Below, in pieces: positions 34,036 to 43,000 of a stretch of 64,000 bases of DNA. Numbering within the stretch: position 1 is the stretch's first letter; each line of letters opens with the position of its first letter. Location of the stretch: positions 248,001-312,000 of the forward strand of contig NZ_PCPT01000002.1 in NCBI RefSeq assembly GCF_002975435.1. Direction: 5' to 3'. The DNA comes from Arthrobacter sp. MYb227 (GTDB lineage: Bacteria; Actinomycetota; Actinomycetes; Actinomycetales; Micrococcaceae). A model generated the notes under the pieces. It was given only the letters and a program-made list of their open reading frames with translations. It had not been told where the DNA came from and searched no databases. The position numbers and the translations under genes are program-made.

Positions 34036-35346
34036 ATGAAAGAAAAAAGTGATGTTTTGGAGCAATTTTCGCTTGATGCAGTGCCACTTCACCCACGGGT
34101 CCGCCGGGACCGGTTGCGTTCTACCCTTGGGGCAACCTGTCTGACCTTCTGTGTCTCATTTGTTGTGGCCTTCGGTCTACTGGTGCCCTCGGGCACTAAA
34201 CATTTTGGGGTGGGGGTCAGCGCCTACCTGGTCCACTACACGTTGCTGGCAGCCGTGAGTGGATTGTGCTTTGGGCTCGTGGGCAAACTCGTACCACGAG
34301 TGGGAATCCGCCGGTTAGTCATTATTGGCGGATCGATCACGACCATCAGCATTTTTGCGATGTCCCTGACCACTAACCTTTACCTCTTTTACTTCTTTGC
34401 CGTTCTGAGCGGCGTGGGCTGGTCGAGCTGCACCCTGGTTGCCGCAACGATCATCATCAACGGATGGCATCTGCATCAACGCCGCGGATCTGTCCTAGGC
34501 GCGGTGCTTGCCGGCAACGCGGTGGGCGGCGTGCTGTGGGGATTAGTCATGCCTACTGTTGTGCAAATGTATGGCTGGTCCGGAGGGATGCAGTTATTGG
34601 CCATCTGCGCCCTAGCCATGATGGTGCTACCCGGGGTCTTGCTTATTAAAAACCCACCGGTGAGAACCACCCAACAGGACCAAACGGCACTGACAACATC
34701 AAGGCTCCCATCCCTGCGCGCGAGCGGCCTGAGGTTCGCCGTCGCGTTGTTGGTCATTGGAGCATTTGCCTTGGCCCTCGAAGGGGGATCGGTCCAGATA
34801 CTACCCACGCTATTTGCGGACCGGGGAATAGACCCGGTGAAGGCCGGTGTCTTTGTATCGCTCTACGCGGTCGGTGGCATCGTAACAAAACCGCTCTTTG
34901 GTTTCATCTACGACAGGTTTGGCCCGCGCGGAGCCTCCTTCGCCGCCTGGATCGCCTTTATGATTGGGTTCCCATGGTTGGCCCTGACCACCTCGGAGAA
35001 CAGCTATTACATCATCATTCCGCTGATATCTCTGGCCCTGACCACCTATACGGTGATGGTCCCGCTGATTGTCTCCGATGCTGTGGCCCCGGAACACTTC
35101 TCAAATGTGTTTGGTAAGACGATGATGATCGGTTCGCTGGGCCTTGCCATCTCGACACCAATGTGGGGACTGCTCTATGACCTCACCGGAGACTTCACCC
35201 CGGCGTTGTATGCGGCTTCCGTACTCGGAACCCTGGGCATGGTGTTGCTGCTGGTTGGCCGCCATTGGGGGAAGAAACAAACATTAAAGGTAGCCAGTTC
35301 GGAGCCGGTCGACGTCCCGGTATCCGCGGGCGCCTCCACTCATTAG
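34036..35346 (+). CDS. MFS transporter (monocarboxylate-type OFA-like)
   Basis: 436 aa from ATG 34036; a frame extension to 33940 crosses a hairpin. About 12 hydrophobic segments with the central loop near residue 215 and the MFS motif FGFIYDRFGPRG after the seventh segment. The fold and sequence feel like the oxalate:formate-antiporter/monocarboxylate branch, which moves organic acids. It stands between the BVMO gene and an SDR gene, so it may import the substrate or export an acid intermediate. Confidence 0.75.
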   Translation: MKEKSDVLEQFSLDAVPLHPRVRRDRLRSTLGATCLTFCVSFVVAFGLLVPSGTKHFGVGVSAYLVHYTLLAAVSGLCFGLVGKLVPRVGIRRLVIIGGSITTISIFAMSLTTNLYLFYFFAVLSGVGWSSCTLVAATIIINGWHLHQRRGSVLGAVLAGNAVGGVLWGLVMPTVVQMYGWSGGMQLLAICALAMMVLPGVLLIKNPPVRTTQQDQTALTTSRLPSLRASGLRFAVALLVIGAFALALEGGSVQILPTLFADRGIDPVKAGVFVSLYAVGGIVTKPLFGFIYDRFGPRGASFAAWIAFMIGFPWLALTTSENSYYIIIPLISLALTTYTVMVPLIVSDAVAPEHFSNVFGKTMMIGSLGLAISTPMWGLLYDLTGDFTPALYAASVLGTLGMVLLLVGRHWGKKQTLKVASSEPVDVPVSAGASTH

Positions 35347-35421
35347 CAAGTAACCCTACAAGTTATCTCCCAGTCCCCGGTGCGTGGGGGGCTATCCACA
35401 CTAGTTCGGAGAAGGACAAAA

Positions 35422-36171
35422 ATGCAGCGATTCGCTCACAAGACAGCACTAGTCACCGGCGCCGGAAGCGGTATCGGCAGGAGTACCGCACGCGCTCTTG
35501 CCGCCCAAGGCGCAAACGTAGTGCTCACCGACATTGATGAGGCAAAGGCCAAGGACGCAGCCGAAGAAATCAGCCGGACGGGAGGAAACGTCCTGGCACT
35601 GCGGCAGGACACCTCCGATCCCGATGAGGCACAGCACGTAGTGGATGCCGCCCTGGCGGAATTCGGCGCACTGCATCTTGCCGTCAATAACGCGGGTGTC
35701 ACCTCGGCAATTTCCCCCCTGGGCGGGTACCCACTCGATGAATGGCACCGCGGGATGGATATTAACCTCAATGGTGTCTTCTATGGGTTACGCACGCAAC
35801 TACCGGCCATTGCTTCCTCCGGGGGAGGCGCCGTGGTAAATATGTCTTCGGTGTTCGGAACCCTTGCCCGTCCGGGCAATCCCGCATACGTTGCCTCAAA
35901 GCACGCGGTCATTGGACTAACAAAGGTCGCGGCCCTGGACTATGCACAACAGGGTGTGAGGGTCAATGCTGTGGGCCCGGGGTACATTGAAACTCCCTTG
36001 CTCGCAGAGATCAATGACCATGTCATCCAAGACTTGGTCAGCCGCCACCCGCTGGGCAGGCTGGGAAACCCGGACGAAGTCGTCAATTTGGTACTCTTTT
36101 TACTCTCCGGCGAAGCCTCCTTCATTACAGGTAGCTATCATCTGGTTGACGGCGGCTACTCATCTGTTTGA
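35422..36171 (+). CDS. SDR family oxidoreductase
   Basis: 249 aa from ATG 35422 behind GGAGAAGGACAAAA; a longer frame to 35380 has no site. Classical motifs: GAGSGIG, NNAG, Ser in NMSSVFG, YVASK, then GPGYIETPL and a C-terminal LVDGG. Family members oxidise secondary alcohols or reduce ketones with NAD(P). It comes after the MFS gene and before the ADH-A-like gene and probably takes part in ring-alcohol oxidation. Confidence 0.85.
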   Translation: MQRFAHKTALVTGAGSGIGRSTARALAAQGANVVLTDIDEAKAKDAAEEISRTGGNVLALRQDTSDPDEAQHVVDAALAEFGALHLAVNNAGVTSAISPLGGYPLDEWHRGMDINLNGVFYGLRTQLPAIASSGGGAVVNMSSVFGTLARPGNPAYVASKHAVIGLTKVAALDYAQQGVRVNAVGPGYIETPLLAEINDHVIQDLVSRHPLGRLGNPDEVVNLVLFLLSGEASFITGSYHLVDGGYSSV

Positions 36172-36173
36172 CC

Positions 36174-36289
36174 GCGATCTAAAATCCCTGAGATCGCAAA
36201 GGGTCACCCGCAGCCCGAGCAAATACACAAGCTTCAAGGCACCCCCCAGAGAAAACATGCCTGCAGCGATGTCGCCGACTCCTGCAGGC
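36174..36289 (+). other. Two hairpins between SDR and ADH-A-like genes
   Basis: GCGATCT (36174-36180) pairs with AGATCGC (36191-36197), and GCCTGCAG (36259-36266) pairs with CTGCAGGC (36282-36289). They are likely termination or processing signals; no gene lies in the 209-nt gap. Confidence 0.4.
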
Positions 36290-36380
36290 CATCTTTCCCC
36301 CCCCTGTACACACAGCCAGTCATGGCTCATCTGCTCCCCGCAGAATCGACGCATAACTACAACGTGAAGGAATCCTCAGG

Positions 36381-37427
36381 ATGAAAGCTCTCAGGTATCT
36401 TGCACACGGCCAAGCCCCTGAAATCGTTGAGATCGAAAAACCTGTCCCCGGCCCGGGGCAGGTGCTACTGAAGATCACGGCAGCCGGGGTCTGTCACTCC
36501 GATGAAGCCGTCATGAACATGCCGGAAAAAGAGTATCTGGAAAGAAGGTACCCATTTCCCCTAACGCTGGGGCATGAAGCTACAGGGATTGTGCACGAAA
36601 TCGGCCACGGCGTTAACACCTCTTTCAAGGTCGGAGACTCGGTGGCAGTCTATGGACCGTGGGGCTGCGGACGCTGCAAGCACTGCAGCATGGGCATGGA
36701 AAACTACTGTACGAATGCCGCAGCCGAAGGCATCCGACCCCCGGGACTCGGCAGCCAGGGCGCGATGGCCGAATACATGGTGGTTGACGATGCTCGGCAC
36801 CTGGTAGCCCTCGGGGACCTAGACCCGGTCAAGCATGTGTCCCTCACCGACGCGGGGCTCACGCCCTATCACGCAATCAAAAAATCATTGCCAAAACTTG
36901 GTGCCGGGACCTTTGCCGTGGTCATTGGCGTGGGAGGACTGGGCCACGTGGGCATCCAAATCCTCAAGGCGCTCGCCGGAGCCACGGTAATCGCCCTTGA
37001 TCTCAATGAAGAAAAACTTGAACTTGCACGCCAGATGGGTGCCGACCACGTCCTGCTCAGCGATGCCGACGCGGCGCAAAAGATCAGGGACCTCACCGGC
37101 GGTCTCGGCGCCAACGCCGTCTTCGACTTTGTGGGGGCCAACCCCACTGTCGCCCTGGCACAGCGCGTTGCGGCACTTGACTCCGAGGTGGCAATCATTG
37201 GCATAGGTGGCGGATCGATGTCGCTGAGCTTTGGAAATATTGCCTTTAATGCTGCGGTTCGCATTCCATATTGGGGATCGCGTGGGGAATTCCTTGAAGT
37301 GATCGACCTTGCGCGAGCGGGAAAGATTGCGGTTGAAGTCCAAACTTATACTCTGGAGAATGCTCCGCAAGCCTATAAAGACCTCTCCGCAGGTTTGATC
37401 CGCGGGCGCGCAGTAATCGTTCCCTAG
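36381..37427 (+). CDS. Secondary alcohol dehydrogenase, Rhodococcus ADH-A-like
   Basis: 348 aa with strong resemblance from memory to Rhodococcus ruber ADH-A, which oxidises secondary alcohols such as 1-phenylethanol to ketones with NAD. Shared stretches: GVCHSD, LGHEATGIV, YGPWGCGRCKHC, GLTPYHAI, VVIGVGGLGHVGIQIL and a C-terminal RGRAVIVP. The catalytic-zinc ligands and the structural Cys set (CGRCKHCSMGMENYC) are present. ATG 36381 follows GAAGGAATCCTCAGG. A dehydrogenase that yields ketones suits the BVMOs on either side. Confidence 0.92.
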   Translation: MKALRYLAHGQAPEIVEIEKPVPGPGQVLLKITAAGVCHSDEAVMNMPEKEYLERRYPFPLTLGHEATGIVHEIGHGVNTSFKVGDSVAVYGPWGCGRCKHCSMGMENYCTNAAAEGIRPPGLGSQGAMAEYMVVDDARHLVALGDLDPVKHVSLTDAGLTPYHAIKKSLPKLGAGTFAVVIGVGGLGHVGIQILKALAGATVIALDLNEEKLELARQMGADHVLLSDADAAQKIRDLTGGLGANAVFDFVGANPTVALAQRVAALDSEVAIIGIGGGSMSLSFGNIAFNAAVRIPYWGSRGEFLEVIDLARAGKIAVEVQTYTLENAPQAYKDLSAGLIRGRAVIVP

Positions 37428-37585
37428 GGATCTCACGTACGCCGGAAACAAGACTCCGTCAGTCACAATCTCTACGCAACACATCAGCAGCACCAAGAAA
37501 CCCCCTGGCTTGTGCCGAGCTGTAGGTGGGTGCAAACAACAAGCGAATACTTAACAATCGAAGACTAGATTCGGTTGCACAACGG

Positions 37586-37635
37586 TGTCTCCCTTGGTGT
37601 TTCTGTCACTCGAGACAGAAATACCAAGGGAGACA
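37586..37635 (+). terminator. Long hairpin terminator after ADH-A-like gene
   Basis: 22-nt arms (37586-37607 and 37614-37635) pair with one mismatch, loop ACTCGA. The right arm has no T-run. The 328-nt gap 37428-37755 otherwise holds the control region of the reductase/P450 operon. Confidence 0.75.
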
Positions 37636-37694
37636 TAGTTCTGCCCGGAAATCGTTGCAAACTGTTGTCAAGTAATCACTGATCACTACGCGGC

Positions 37695-37707
37695 TATCAC
37701 CTCGATA
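37695..37707. promoter_or_regulatory. LysR-type box before the P450 operon
   Basis: TATCACCTCGATA fits T-N11-A with TATC/GATA arms; it differs from the palindromes at 13270 and 49322 by one base in the arm and in the spacer. It lies 49 bp before the reductase start. Confidence 0.4.
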
Positions 37708-37755
37708 AGTCATGTGAGATTGATTACTTAAGGGTCGAGCGCGGATGATCGATGT

Positions 37756-38772
37756 ATGCCTACACATGCCACCTCACTCACGGTCGATGAATCCTCGGCC
37801 TCCAAACCCGCTGTTGGCCGCCCAGGAATTCAGTCCCTCCGGGTGGCACGGAAGGATGTTCTTGCCGAAGGGGTTATTCGTCTGCGGCTCGAGGAACCAC
37901 ACAACGCCCGTGTCCCGGACTGGACCCCTGGTTCACATATTGAACTAGTACTTCCCACCAAGGAACACGGCGTGCTCTCGCGTCACTACTCGCTGTGTGG
38001 GGACCGCTGGGATGCCCACGCCTACGAAGTAGCAGTATTGCGCGAACCAAACTCACGCGGCGGATCACACTTCGTTCACGACGAGCTTGCCGTTGGTGAC
38101 ATGATCACCATTGGCACCCCACGTAACAACTTCCACCTCACCCAGGCCAAGCGCATTGAATTCATTGCCGGTGGCATCGGCATCACACCGATCATGACAA
38201 TGATTGCAGCTGCCGAGCAGCTGGGCGTTGACTGGCGTCTGCACTACGGTGGGCGTAGCCGCGACTCCATGGCATTCTTGGATGAACTTGCTCAGTATGG
38301 GGATAAGGTCGTCATTTGGCCGCAGGATGAAAAGGGCCACCTGAACCTTACCTACCTCAATGAACCGGTTGAAGGCGGCCGCGTGTACTGCTGCGGCCCC
38401 GAACCACTGCTAAACGCCGTTGCCGGTGCCGCCGAGGCCTGGCCCAAGTGGGCAGTGCGCTTTGAACGCTTCGTGCCAGCAACCCAGCCGCCACCGGTAC
38501 GCACCGAACCCTTCGAATTAGAACTGACGCGTTCTAACAAATCGGTCACCGTAGGTACCGACGAAACCGTACTTTCGGCCCTGAGCAATGCCGGAGTTCC
38601 GGTGCTTGCCTCCTGTATGGAAGGCATTTGCGGCACCTGTGAAGTATCTGTCCTCCGCGGCACCCCGGAACACCGTGACTCGTTGCTCAACGACGGCGAA
38701 CGCGAAAAGAACGACCGGATGTTTGTCTGTGTTTCTCGTTCTATCACCGACAAACTCGTCCTGGATCTTTAG
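37756..38772 (+). CDS. Flavin/2Fe-2S oxidoreductase (VanB/phthalate-dioxygenase-reductase type)
   Basis: 338 aa. FMN-type flavin fold with RHYSL at residues 76-80, NAD(P) loop GGIGITP at 139-145 and CGPEPLL near 213. A C-terminal plant-type 2Fe-2S domain follows with Cys at 287, 292, 295 and 325. It takes electrons from NAD(P)H and hands them to an oxygenase. Directly downstream (14 nt) lies a CYP199-like P450, so it is the P450 partner. A similar P450/reductase pair (PbdA/PbdB of Rhodococcus) is known for para-substituted benzoates. ATG 37756 lacks a clear ribosome site; a LysR box lies 49 bp upstream. Confidence 0.88.
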   Translation: MPTHATSLTVDESSASKPAVGRPGIQSLRVARKDVLAEGVIRLRLEEPHNARVPDWTPGSHIELVLPTKEHGVLSRHYSLCGDRWDAHAYEVAVLREPNSRGGSHFVHDELAVGDMITIGTPRNNFHLTQAKRIEFIAGGIGITPIMTMIAAAEQLGVDWRLHYGGRSRDSMAFLDELAQYGDKVVIWPQDEKGHLNLTYLNEPVEGGRVYCCGPEPLLNAVAGAAEAWPKWAVRFERFVPATQPPPVRTEPFELELTRSNKSVTVGTDETVLSALSNAGVPVLASCMEGICGTCEVSVLRGTPEHRDSLLNDGEREKNDRMFVCVSRSITDKLVLDL

Positions 38773-38786
38773 GAGATATACCCCTT

Positions 38787-40007
38787 ATGACTGCCACCTC
38801 CAAGTGCCCGATAAACCACGGCACGATCCCCGTGTTGGATGATGATCCATTCGCCCCGGAAGTCCTCGAAGACCCGATTCCCTTCCAGACTCGTCTGCGT
38901 GAAGCAGGGCCGGTAGCTTACCTGTCCAAATACAATGCCTACGCCATTGGCGGCTACGACGAGATGTCTGCCGCCGTCAGCGACTGGCAGGGACTTTCCT
39001 CGGGTTCAGGTGTTGGCCTGAACGAACCATGGCGTGCCCGTGGCCTGCTGCAGATGGATCCTCCGGAACACGATGCCCCACGCGAAGTACTCCAAGAAAT
39101 TCTCTCGGCCCGTGTGCTGCGTTCCATGAAGGATAACTGCGTGGACCGTGCACGCACCCTGATTGATGAACTCCTTGAAGGAACCGAACCCGGTGGGCAG
39201 GTTGAAGTTGATGCTCACAAACAGATTGGTGCGGTCTTCCCGGTGAACTTCTTCCCGGATGCTTCGGGAATTGATGAGACCGACCGCGAGAATCTTGTCC
39301 CGTACGCTGACCACATCTTCAACTCGCTGGGCCCACGCAATGAGCTGGTCAAACAGGGCGAATGCCGTGCCGCCGAACTCCAAGAATGGGCACTATCCAA
39401 GTGTCAGCGTGAGAATCTGAAGCCGGAAGGCTTCGGCGCGGATATTTGGGCTGCCGCCGATCGTGGCGAAATTCTTCACGAGCACGCACCATTGCTGACC
39501 CGCTCGCTACTCTCGGCCGGCGTCGATACAACCGTTTACGGTATTTCAGGGGTTCTCTATGCCATGGGTGCAAACCCGGAACAATGGGACAAACTCAAAG
39601 CCAACCCGGGCATGGCCCGTGTTGCCTTTGATGAGTCCTTGCGCTGGCATTCTCCGGTACAGCAGATCTTCCGCAAGGCAACCCGCGACATTGAAATCGG
39701 TGGAGTAGTCATTCCCGCCGAGAGCCGCGTACTGCTGTGCTTCCAGTCGGCAAACCATGATCCGCGCCGCTGGGATAACCCGCTGAAGTTTGACCTGGAC
39801 CGTGATCCCTCGGGCCACCTGGCCTTTGGCATGGGCATGCACCAGTGCGTGGGCCAGCACGCTGCGCGATTGCAGGCTGCAACGCTGCTCGAGGAACTGC
39901 TCGAACGCGTTGACAAGATTGAATTGGTGGCTCCGGTCGGACGCCACCACAACAATGTGTTGCGCGGCATCGATAGCGTTCCGCTGCGCTTTACCCTCAA
40001 GAAGTAG
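38787..40007 (+). CDS. Cytochrome P450, CYP199-like (copy A)
   Basis: 406 aa behind TTAGGAGATATACC. I-helix AGVDTT at 244-249, ExxR in ESLR at 283-286 and the heme loop FGMGMHQCVG with Cys 354. Regions such as PDASGI, FNSLGPRNELV and the C-terminal HNNVLRGIDSVPL resemble CYP199A enzymes, which oxidise para-substituted benzoates by O-demethylation or by hydroxylating an alkyl group. Substrate here is inferred. It is co-transcribed with the reductase. A close paralogue lies at 52663-53880. The operon is ended by a hairpin at 40026-40068. Confidence 0.9.
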   Translation: MTATSKCPINHGTIPVLDDDPFAPEVLEDPIPFQTRLREAGPVAYLSKYNAYAIGGYDEMSAAVSDWQGLSSGSGVGLNEPWRARGLLQMDPPEHDAPREVLQEILSARVLRSMKDNCVDRARTLIDELLEGTEPGGQVEVDAHKQIGAVFPVNFFPDASGIDETDRENLVPYADHIFNSLGPRNELVKQGECRAAELQEWALSKCQRENLKPEGFGADIWAAADRGEILHEHAPLLTRSLLSAGVDTTVYGISGVLYAMGANPEQWDKLKANPGMARVAFDESLRWHSPVQQIFRKATRDIEIGGVVIPAESRVLLCFQSANHDPRRWDNPLKFDLDRDPSGHLAFGMGMHQCVGQHAARLQAATLLEELLERVDKIELVAPVGRHHNNVLRGIDSVPLRFTLKK

Positions 40008-40025
40008 GTTTCTCCTAGAAAAGAT

Positions 40026-40068
40026 TGCCGGCCTCACGGTCTACCGAAAACCGTGGGGTCGGCATTTC
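40026..40068 (+). terminator. Terminator after P450 copy A
   Basis: Stem TGCCGGCCTCACGGT (40026-40040) with ACCGTGGGGTCGGCA (40050-40064), then TTTCTAT. Confidence 0.85.
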
Positions 40069-40190
40069 TATGTACGGAGAGCTGGCACGCGAATGATTGA
40101 GATTAAGCATCCGGTGTGTAAAAGATTAAGCATCCAATGTCGAAAGGTAATCAAGGACCGAGCCGCAAAACACGGAGTAAAACAGCAAGA

Positions 40191-40243
40191 CAAAGCGGTG
40201 GGCTCGACGAGGAATATTAAGTCTCGACAAGACCACCGCTTTG
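40191..40243. terminator. Hairpin before the thiolase 3' end
   Basis: CAAAGCGGTGG (40191-40201) with CCACCGCTTTG (40233-40243). It lies 62 bp past the thiolase stop and could end leftward transcription. The rest of 40069-40304 holds no gene I trust. Confidence 0.55.
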
Positions 40244-40304
40244 CTGAATCAACGGATCCCGAATAGCTACCCGGGGCTCTCCTCAATGAGGGGATCCAGA
40301 TGGG

Positions 40305-41507
40305 TCAGCGTGCTACTTCGAAGAGGCCGGCGGCGCCCATGCCGCCGCCGACACACATGGAGATGATGACGAATTGTTCGTCGCGACGTTTGGCTTCTAA
40401 GAGTGCGCTGCCGATGGCGCGAGCACCGGTCATGCCGTAGGGGTGGCCTAGGGCAATGGCTCCGCCATTGGGGTTCATTTTTTCTGGATCAATGCCCAAG
40501 AAGTCCCGGCAGTACACAGCCTGGGCGCCGAAAGCCTCGTTGAGTTCCCAGATACCAATGTCTTCAACCTTCAGCCCATGTAAACGCAGGAGCTTGGGGA
40601 TTGCGGTGACCGGGCCTATGCCCATTTCATCTGGTTCACAGCCGGTGACGGTCATGCCGCGGTAGAAGCCCAGCGGGGTCAGCCCCAGGGCTGCTGCGTA
40701 GTCGCTGTCCATCAGTACGTTTGCCGAGGCACCGTCGGAGAGCTGGGAGGCGTTGCCGGCGGTGACCGTTGGATTCGTGGTGAACTCGCCTGGCTGTAGT
40801 ACGGTGCGTAGTCCGGAAAGTCCCTCGGCAGTGGTTCCTTCTCGGATGCCTTCATCGTGGGTGACCAGCTGTTCGAACTCGGTGGTTTCCCCGGTTTCCT
40901 TATTGGTGCGCAGCGTTGTTACCCGGATGGGTGCGATTTCTTGGGCGAAGGTTCCGTCCTGGCTGGCACGTAGTGCGCGCTGCTGAGAAATTGCTCCCAT
41001 TTCATCTTGGCGTTCCCGGCTGACCTGGTAGCGTTCGGCTACTAGTTCGGCTGTCTTGAGCATGGGCATGTAAACGCCCGGTTGGTGTTCGGCAAGCCAT
41101 GCATCTTCGGCGCGGTATTTGTTTAGGTGCTGGTTTTGGACCAAGGAGATTGATTCAACACCGCCACCAATGGCAACCTTCATCCCGTCATGCAAGATCT
41201 GCTTGGCGGCCGTGGCCACGGCCATCAGGCCCGAGGAACACTGTCTGTCTATGCTCTGTCCCGGCACGCTGACCGGCAGTCCGGCGCGCAGGGCACCCTG
41301 TCGGCCGATATTTGAGCTGGTGCTTCCCTGCTGAAGTGCGCAACCGAGGATGACGTCCTCAACCGTTGCCGGATCTATATCCACCTTGGCGAGGGCTGCG
41401 GCGATTGCGTGGCCGGCAAGTTCTTGGGCCGAGGTGTTGTTGAAGGCACCTCGGTAGGCCTTGCCAATGGGGGTACGGGCTGTTGAAACGATTGCTGCTT
41501 GGGACAC
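40305..41507 (-). CDS. Thiolase (acetyl-CoA C-acyltransferase)
   Basis: 400 aa, GTG start 41507 behind AAAGGAAAATACC. Nucleophile Cys 90 in DRQCSSG, NEAFGAQ, GHPYGMTGARAIG with the active His, and the second Cys in MCVGGGMGAAG. It cleaves a 3-ketoacyl-CoA to acetyl-CoA and a shortened acyl-CoA, or runs the reverse. With the MaoC hydratase and FabG-like SDR upstream on the same strand it makes a beta-oxidation set. A near-perfect palindrome at 41551-41566 lies 44 bp before the start and looks like a TetR-type operator. Confidence 0.9.
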   Translation of the reverse strand: MSQAAIVSTARTPIGKAYRGAFNNTSAQELAGHAIAAALAKVDIDPATVEDVILGCALQQGSTSSNIGRQGALRAGLPVSVPGQSIDRQCSSGLMAVATAAKQILHDGMKVAIGGGVESISLVQNQHLNKYRAEDAWLAEHQPGVYMPMLKTAELVAERYQVSRERQDEMGAISQQRALRASQDGTFAQEIAPIRVTTLRTNKETGETTEFEQLVTHDEGIREGTTAEGLSGLRTVLQPGEFTTNPTVTAGNASQLSDGASANVLMDSDYAAALGLTPLGFYRGMTVTGCEPDEMGIGPVTAIPKLLRLHGLKVEDIGIWELNEAFGAQAVYCRDFLGIDPEKMNPNGGAIALGHPYGMTGARAIGSALLEAKRRDEQFVIISMCVGGGMGAAGLFEVAR

Positions 41508-41550
41508 GGTATTTTCCTTTGCCTCGAAAAAGAGATGGATAGCGCGTAAA

Positions 41551-41566
41551 ACTGACGATCGTTAGT
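41551..41566. promoter_or_regulatory. Candidate TetR-type operator before thiolase
   Basis: ACTGACGATCGTTAGT is a 16-bp palindrome with a single broken pair. Motifs of the form ACTAACGATCGTTAGT are common targets of TetR regulators in actinobacteria. No TetR gene lies in this window. Confidence 0.45.
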
Positions 41567-41706
41567 CGGTATCCAGTTGAACTGAAAGCCAACGTTTTAA
41601 AAGGGATGGTAGTGCTTTGTATTGGATTATTTGCAAGAGATTTAGAGGGAAGAATGGGCGTTGTGATCACCAAGAGGCAAACACAACGCCCACTGCGTTG
41701 AATCGA

Positions 41707-42183
41707 TTAGGAAGTGGCAGGCGCCGGGTAGAGTCGTGAGACGACCTCAGCTACGCATCCGGGCTTTTTCTGTTCGCCGTTGTATTCCTGCTCAACTGTC
41801 ACTTGGATGGTTGACTGGGCCCAGTTTTCTTCACGGTCAAGGGCTACGAGTTTGACGCGTCCGCGGACTCGGGAGCCCACTAGGACAGGAGCGGGGTAAC
41901 GGACCTTATTCGAGCCGTAGTTCACTCCCATGGACAGTCCATTGACCTTGTAGGTATCAAACATGAAGCCCGAAACCAAGGAAAGTGTCATGTAACCGTG
42001 GACCAAGGTGGTGCCAAACGGGCCGGAGGCGGCGCGCTCGGTGTCAACGTGAATCCACTGGAAGTCATTGGTGACCTTGGCAAAGGCATCAATGTCTTCC
42101 TGGGTGATGGTGCGCCACTCGGTGAGCCCGATTTCTTCACCAACAACCTTTTCAAACTCATCTACGTTCTCAAAGATCCTCAT
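41707..42183 (-). CDS. MaoC-like (R)-specific enoyl-CoA hydratase
   Basis: 158-aa hotdog protein. The hydratase-2 motif is seen as AFAKVTNDFQWIHVD followed by GPFGTTLVHGYMTLSL, with the Asp and His of the catalytic pair. It hydrates an enoyl-CoA to the (R)-3-hydroxyacyl-CoA. Its ATG overlaps the stop of the SDR gene upstream by 4 bp, so the two are coupled: hydration and then oxidation by the SDR. Thiolysis by the enzyme at 40305 would follow. Confidence 0.87.
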   Translation of the reverse strand: MRIFENVDEFEKVVGEEIGLTEWRTITQEDIDAFAKVTNDFQWIHVDTERAASGPFGTTLVHGYMTLSLVSGFMFDTYKVNGLSMGVNYGSNKVRYPAPVLVGSRVRGRVKLVALDREENWAQSTIQVTVEQEYNGEQKKPGCVAEVVSRLYPAPATS

Positions 42184-42938
42184 GCCTTCGGACCACCTGC
42201 CACATAGATGACCTGGCCGGAAACGAAACCGGCATTCTCGGAAGCGAAGAAGGACACGGTGTTGGCGATATCCGCTGGCTTACCGGTGCGGCGCACCGGG
42301 ATCGCAGCGGCAGCCTTCGTGGTGAATTCCTCAAACGTGATGCCCATGCGTTCGGCGGTGGAGGCCGTCATTTCGGTTTCAATGAAGCCCGGTGCAATGG
42401 CATTTGCGGTCACACCGAACTGGCCCAGTTCCAAGGCTAGGGTCTTGGTGAAGCCCTGAAGCCCGGCTTTTGCCGCGGAGTAGTTGGCCTGTCCGCGGTT
42501 ACCCAAGGCCGAGGTGCTTGAGAGGTTGATGATGCGACCCCATTTGGCTTCCACCATGTGCTTCTGGGCCGCCTTCGACATCAAGAACGAGCCGCGTAGG
42601 TGAACGTTCATGACTAGGTCCCAGTCGGAGACACTCATCTTGAACAGGAGGTTGTCACGGATGATTCCGGCGTTGTTAACAACGACCGTTGGTGCGCCCA
42701 ATTCGGTAGCAACCTGCTCAACGGCCGCGTTGACCGCGTCCTCATTGGAAACATCTGCGGTAATTCCCAAGACCTTGTGTCCCTGAGCGCTTAGTTCCTC
42801 GGTGATTGAAGCAATGCCTTTTTCATCAAGGTCAATGATGGCAATATTCATTCCATCGGAGGCAAGCCGGCGGGCAATTTCGGCGCCAATGCCGCGTCCT
42901 GCACCGGTAATGATTGCTGTGCGTTGTACTTCAGCCAT
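42180..42938 (-). CDS. FabG-like 3-oxoacyl reductase / 3-hydroxyacyl-CoA dehydrogenase (SDR)
   Basis: 252 aa. Classical SDR close to FabG/PhaB: GAGRGIG, NNAGIIRDNLLFKM, Ser in LSSTSALG, YSAAK, APGFIETEMT and a terminal VIYVAGG. ATG 42938 follows AAAGGTCC. The GIIRDNLL and FIETEMT stretches are hallmarks of acyl-carrier or CoA-thioester SDRs. With the MaoC hydratase and thiolase on the same strand it would oxidise the (R)-3-hydroxyacyl-CoA. NAD or NADP use cannot be told safely from the sequence. Confidence 0.87.
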   Translation of the reverse strand: MAEVQRTAIITGAGRGIGAEIARRLASDGMNIAIIDLDEKGIASITEELSAQGHKVLGITADVSNEDAVNAAVEQVATELGAPTVVVNNAGIIRDNLLFKMSVSDWDLVMNVHLRGSFLMSKAAQKHMVEAKWGRIINLSSTSALGNRGQANYSAAKAGLQGFTKTLALELGQFGVTANAIAPGFIETEMTASTAERMGITFEEFTTKAAAAIPVRRTGKPADIANTVSFFASENAGFVSGQVIYVAGGPKA

Positions 42939-43000
42939 GATTGGACCTTTCTACTGCTCTGAACGAGCCGGGGGATGGAAGTGATGAGAAAGTTGGAAAG

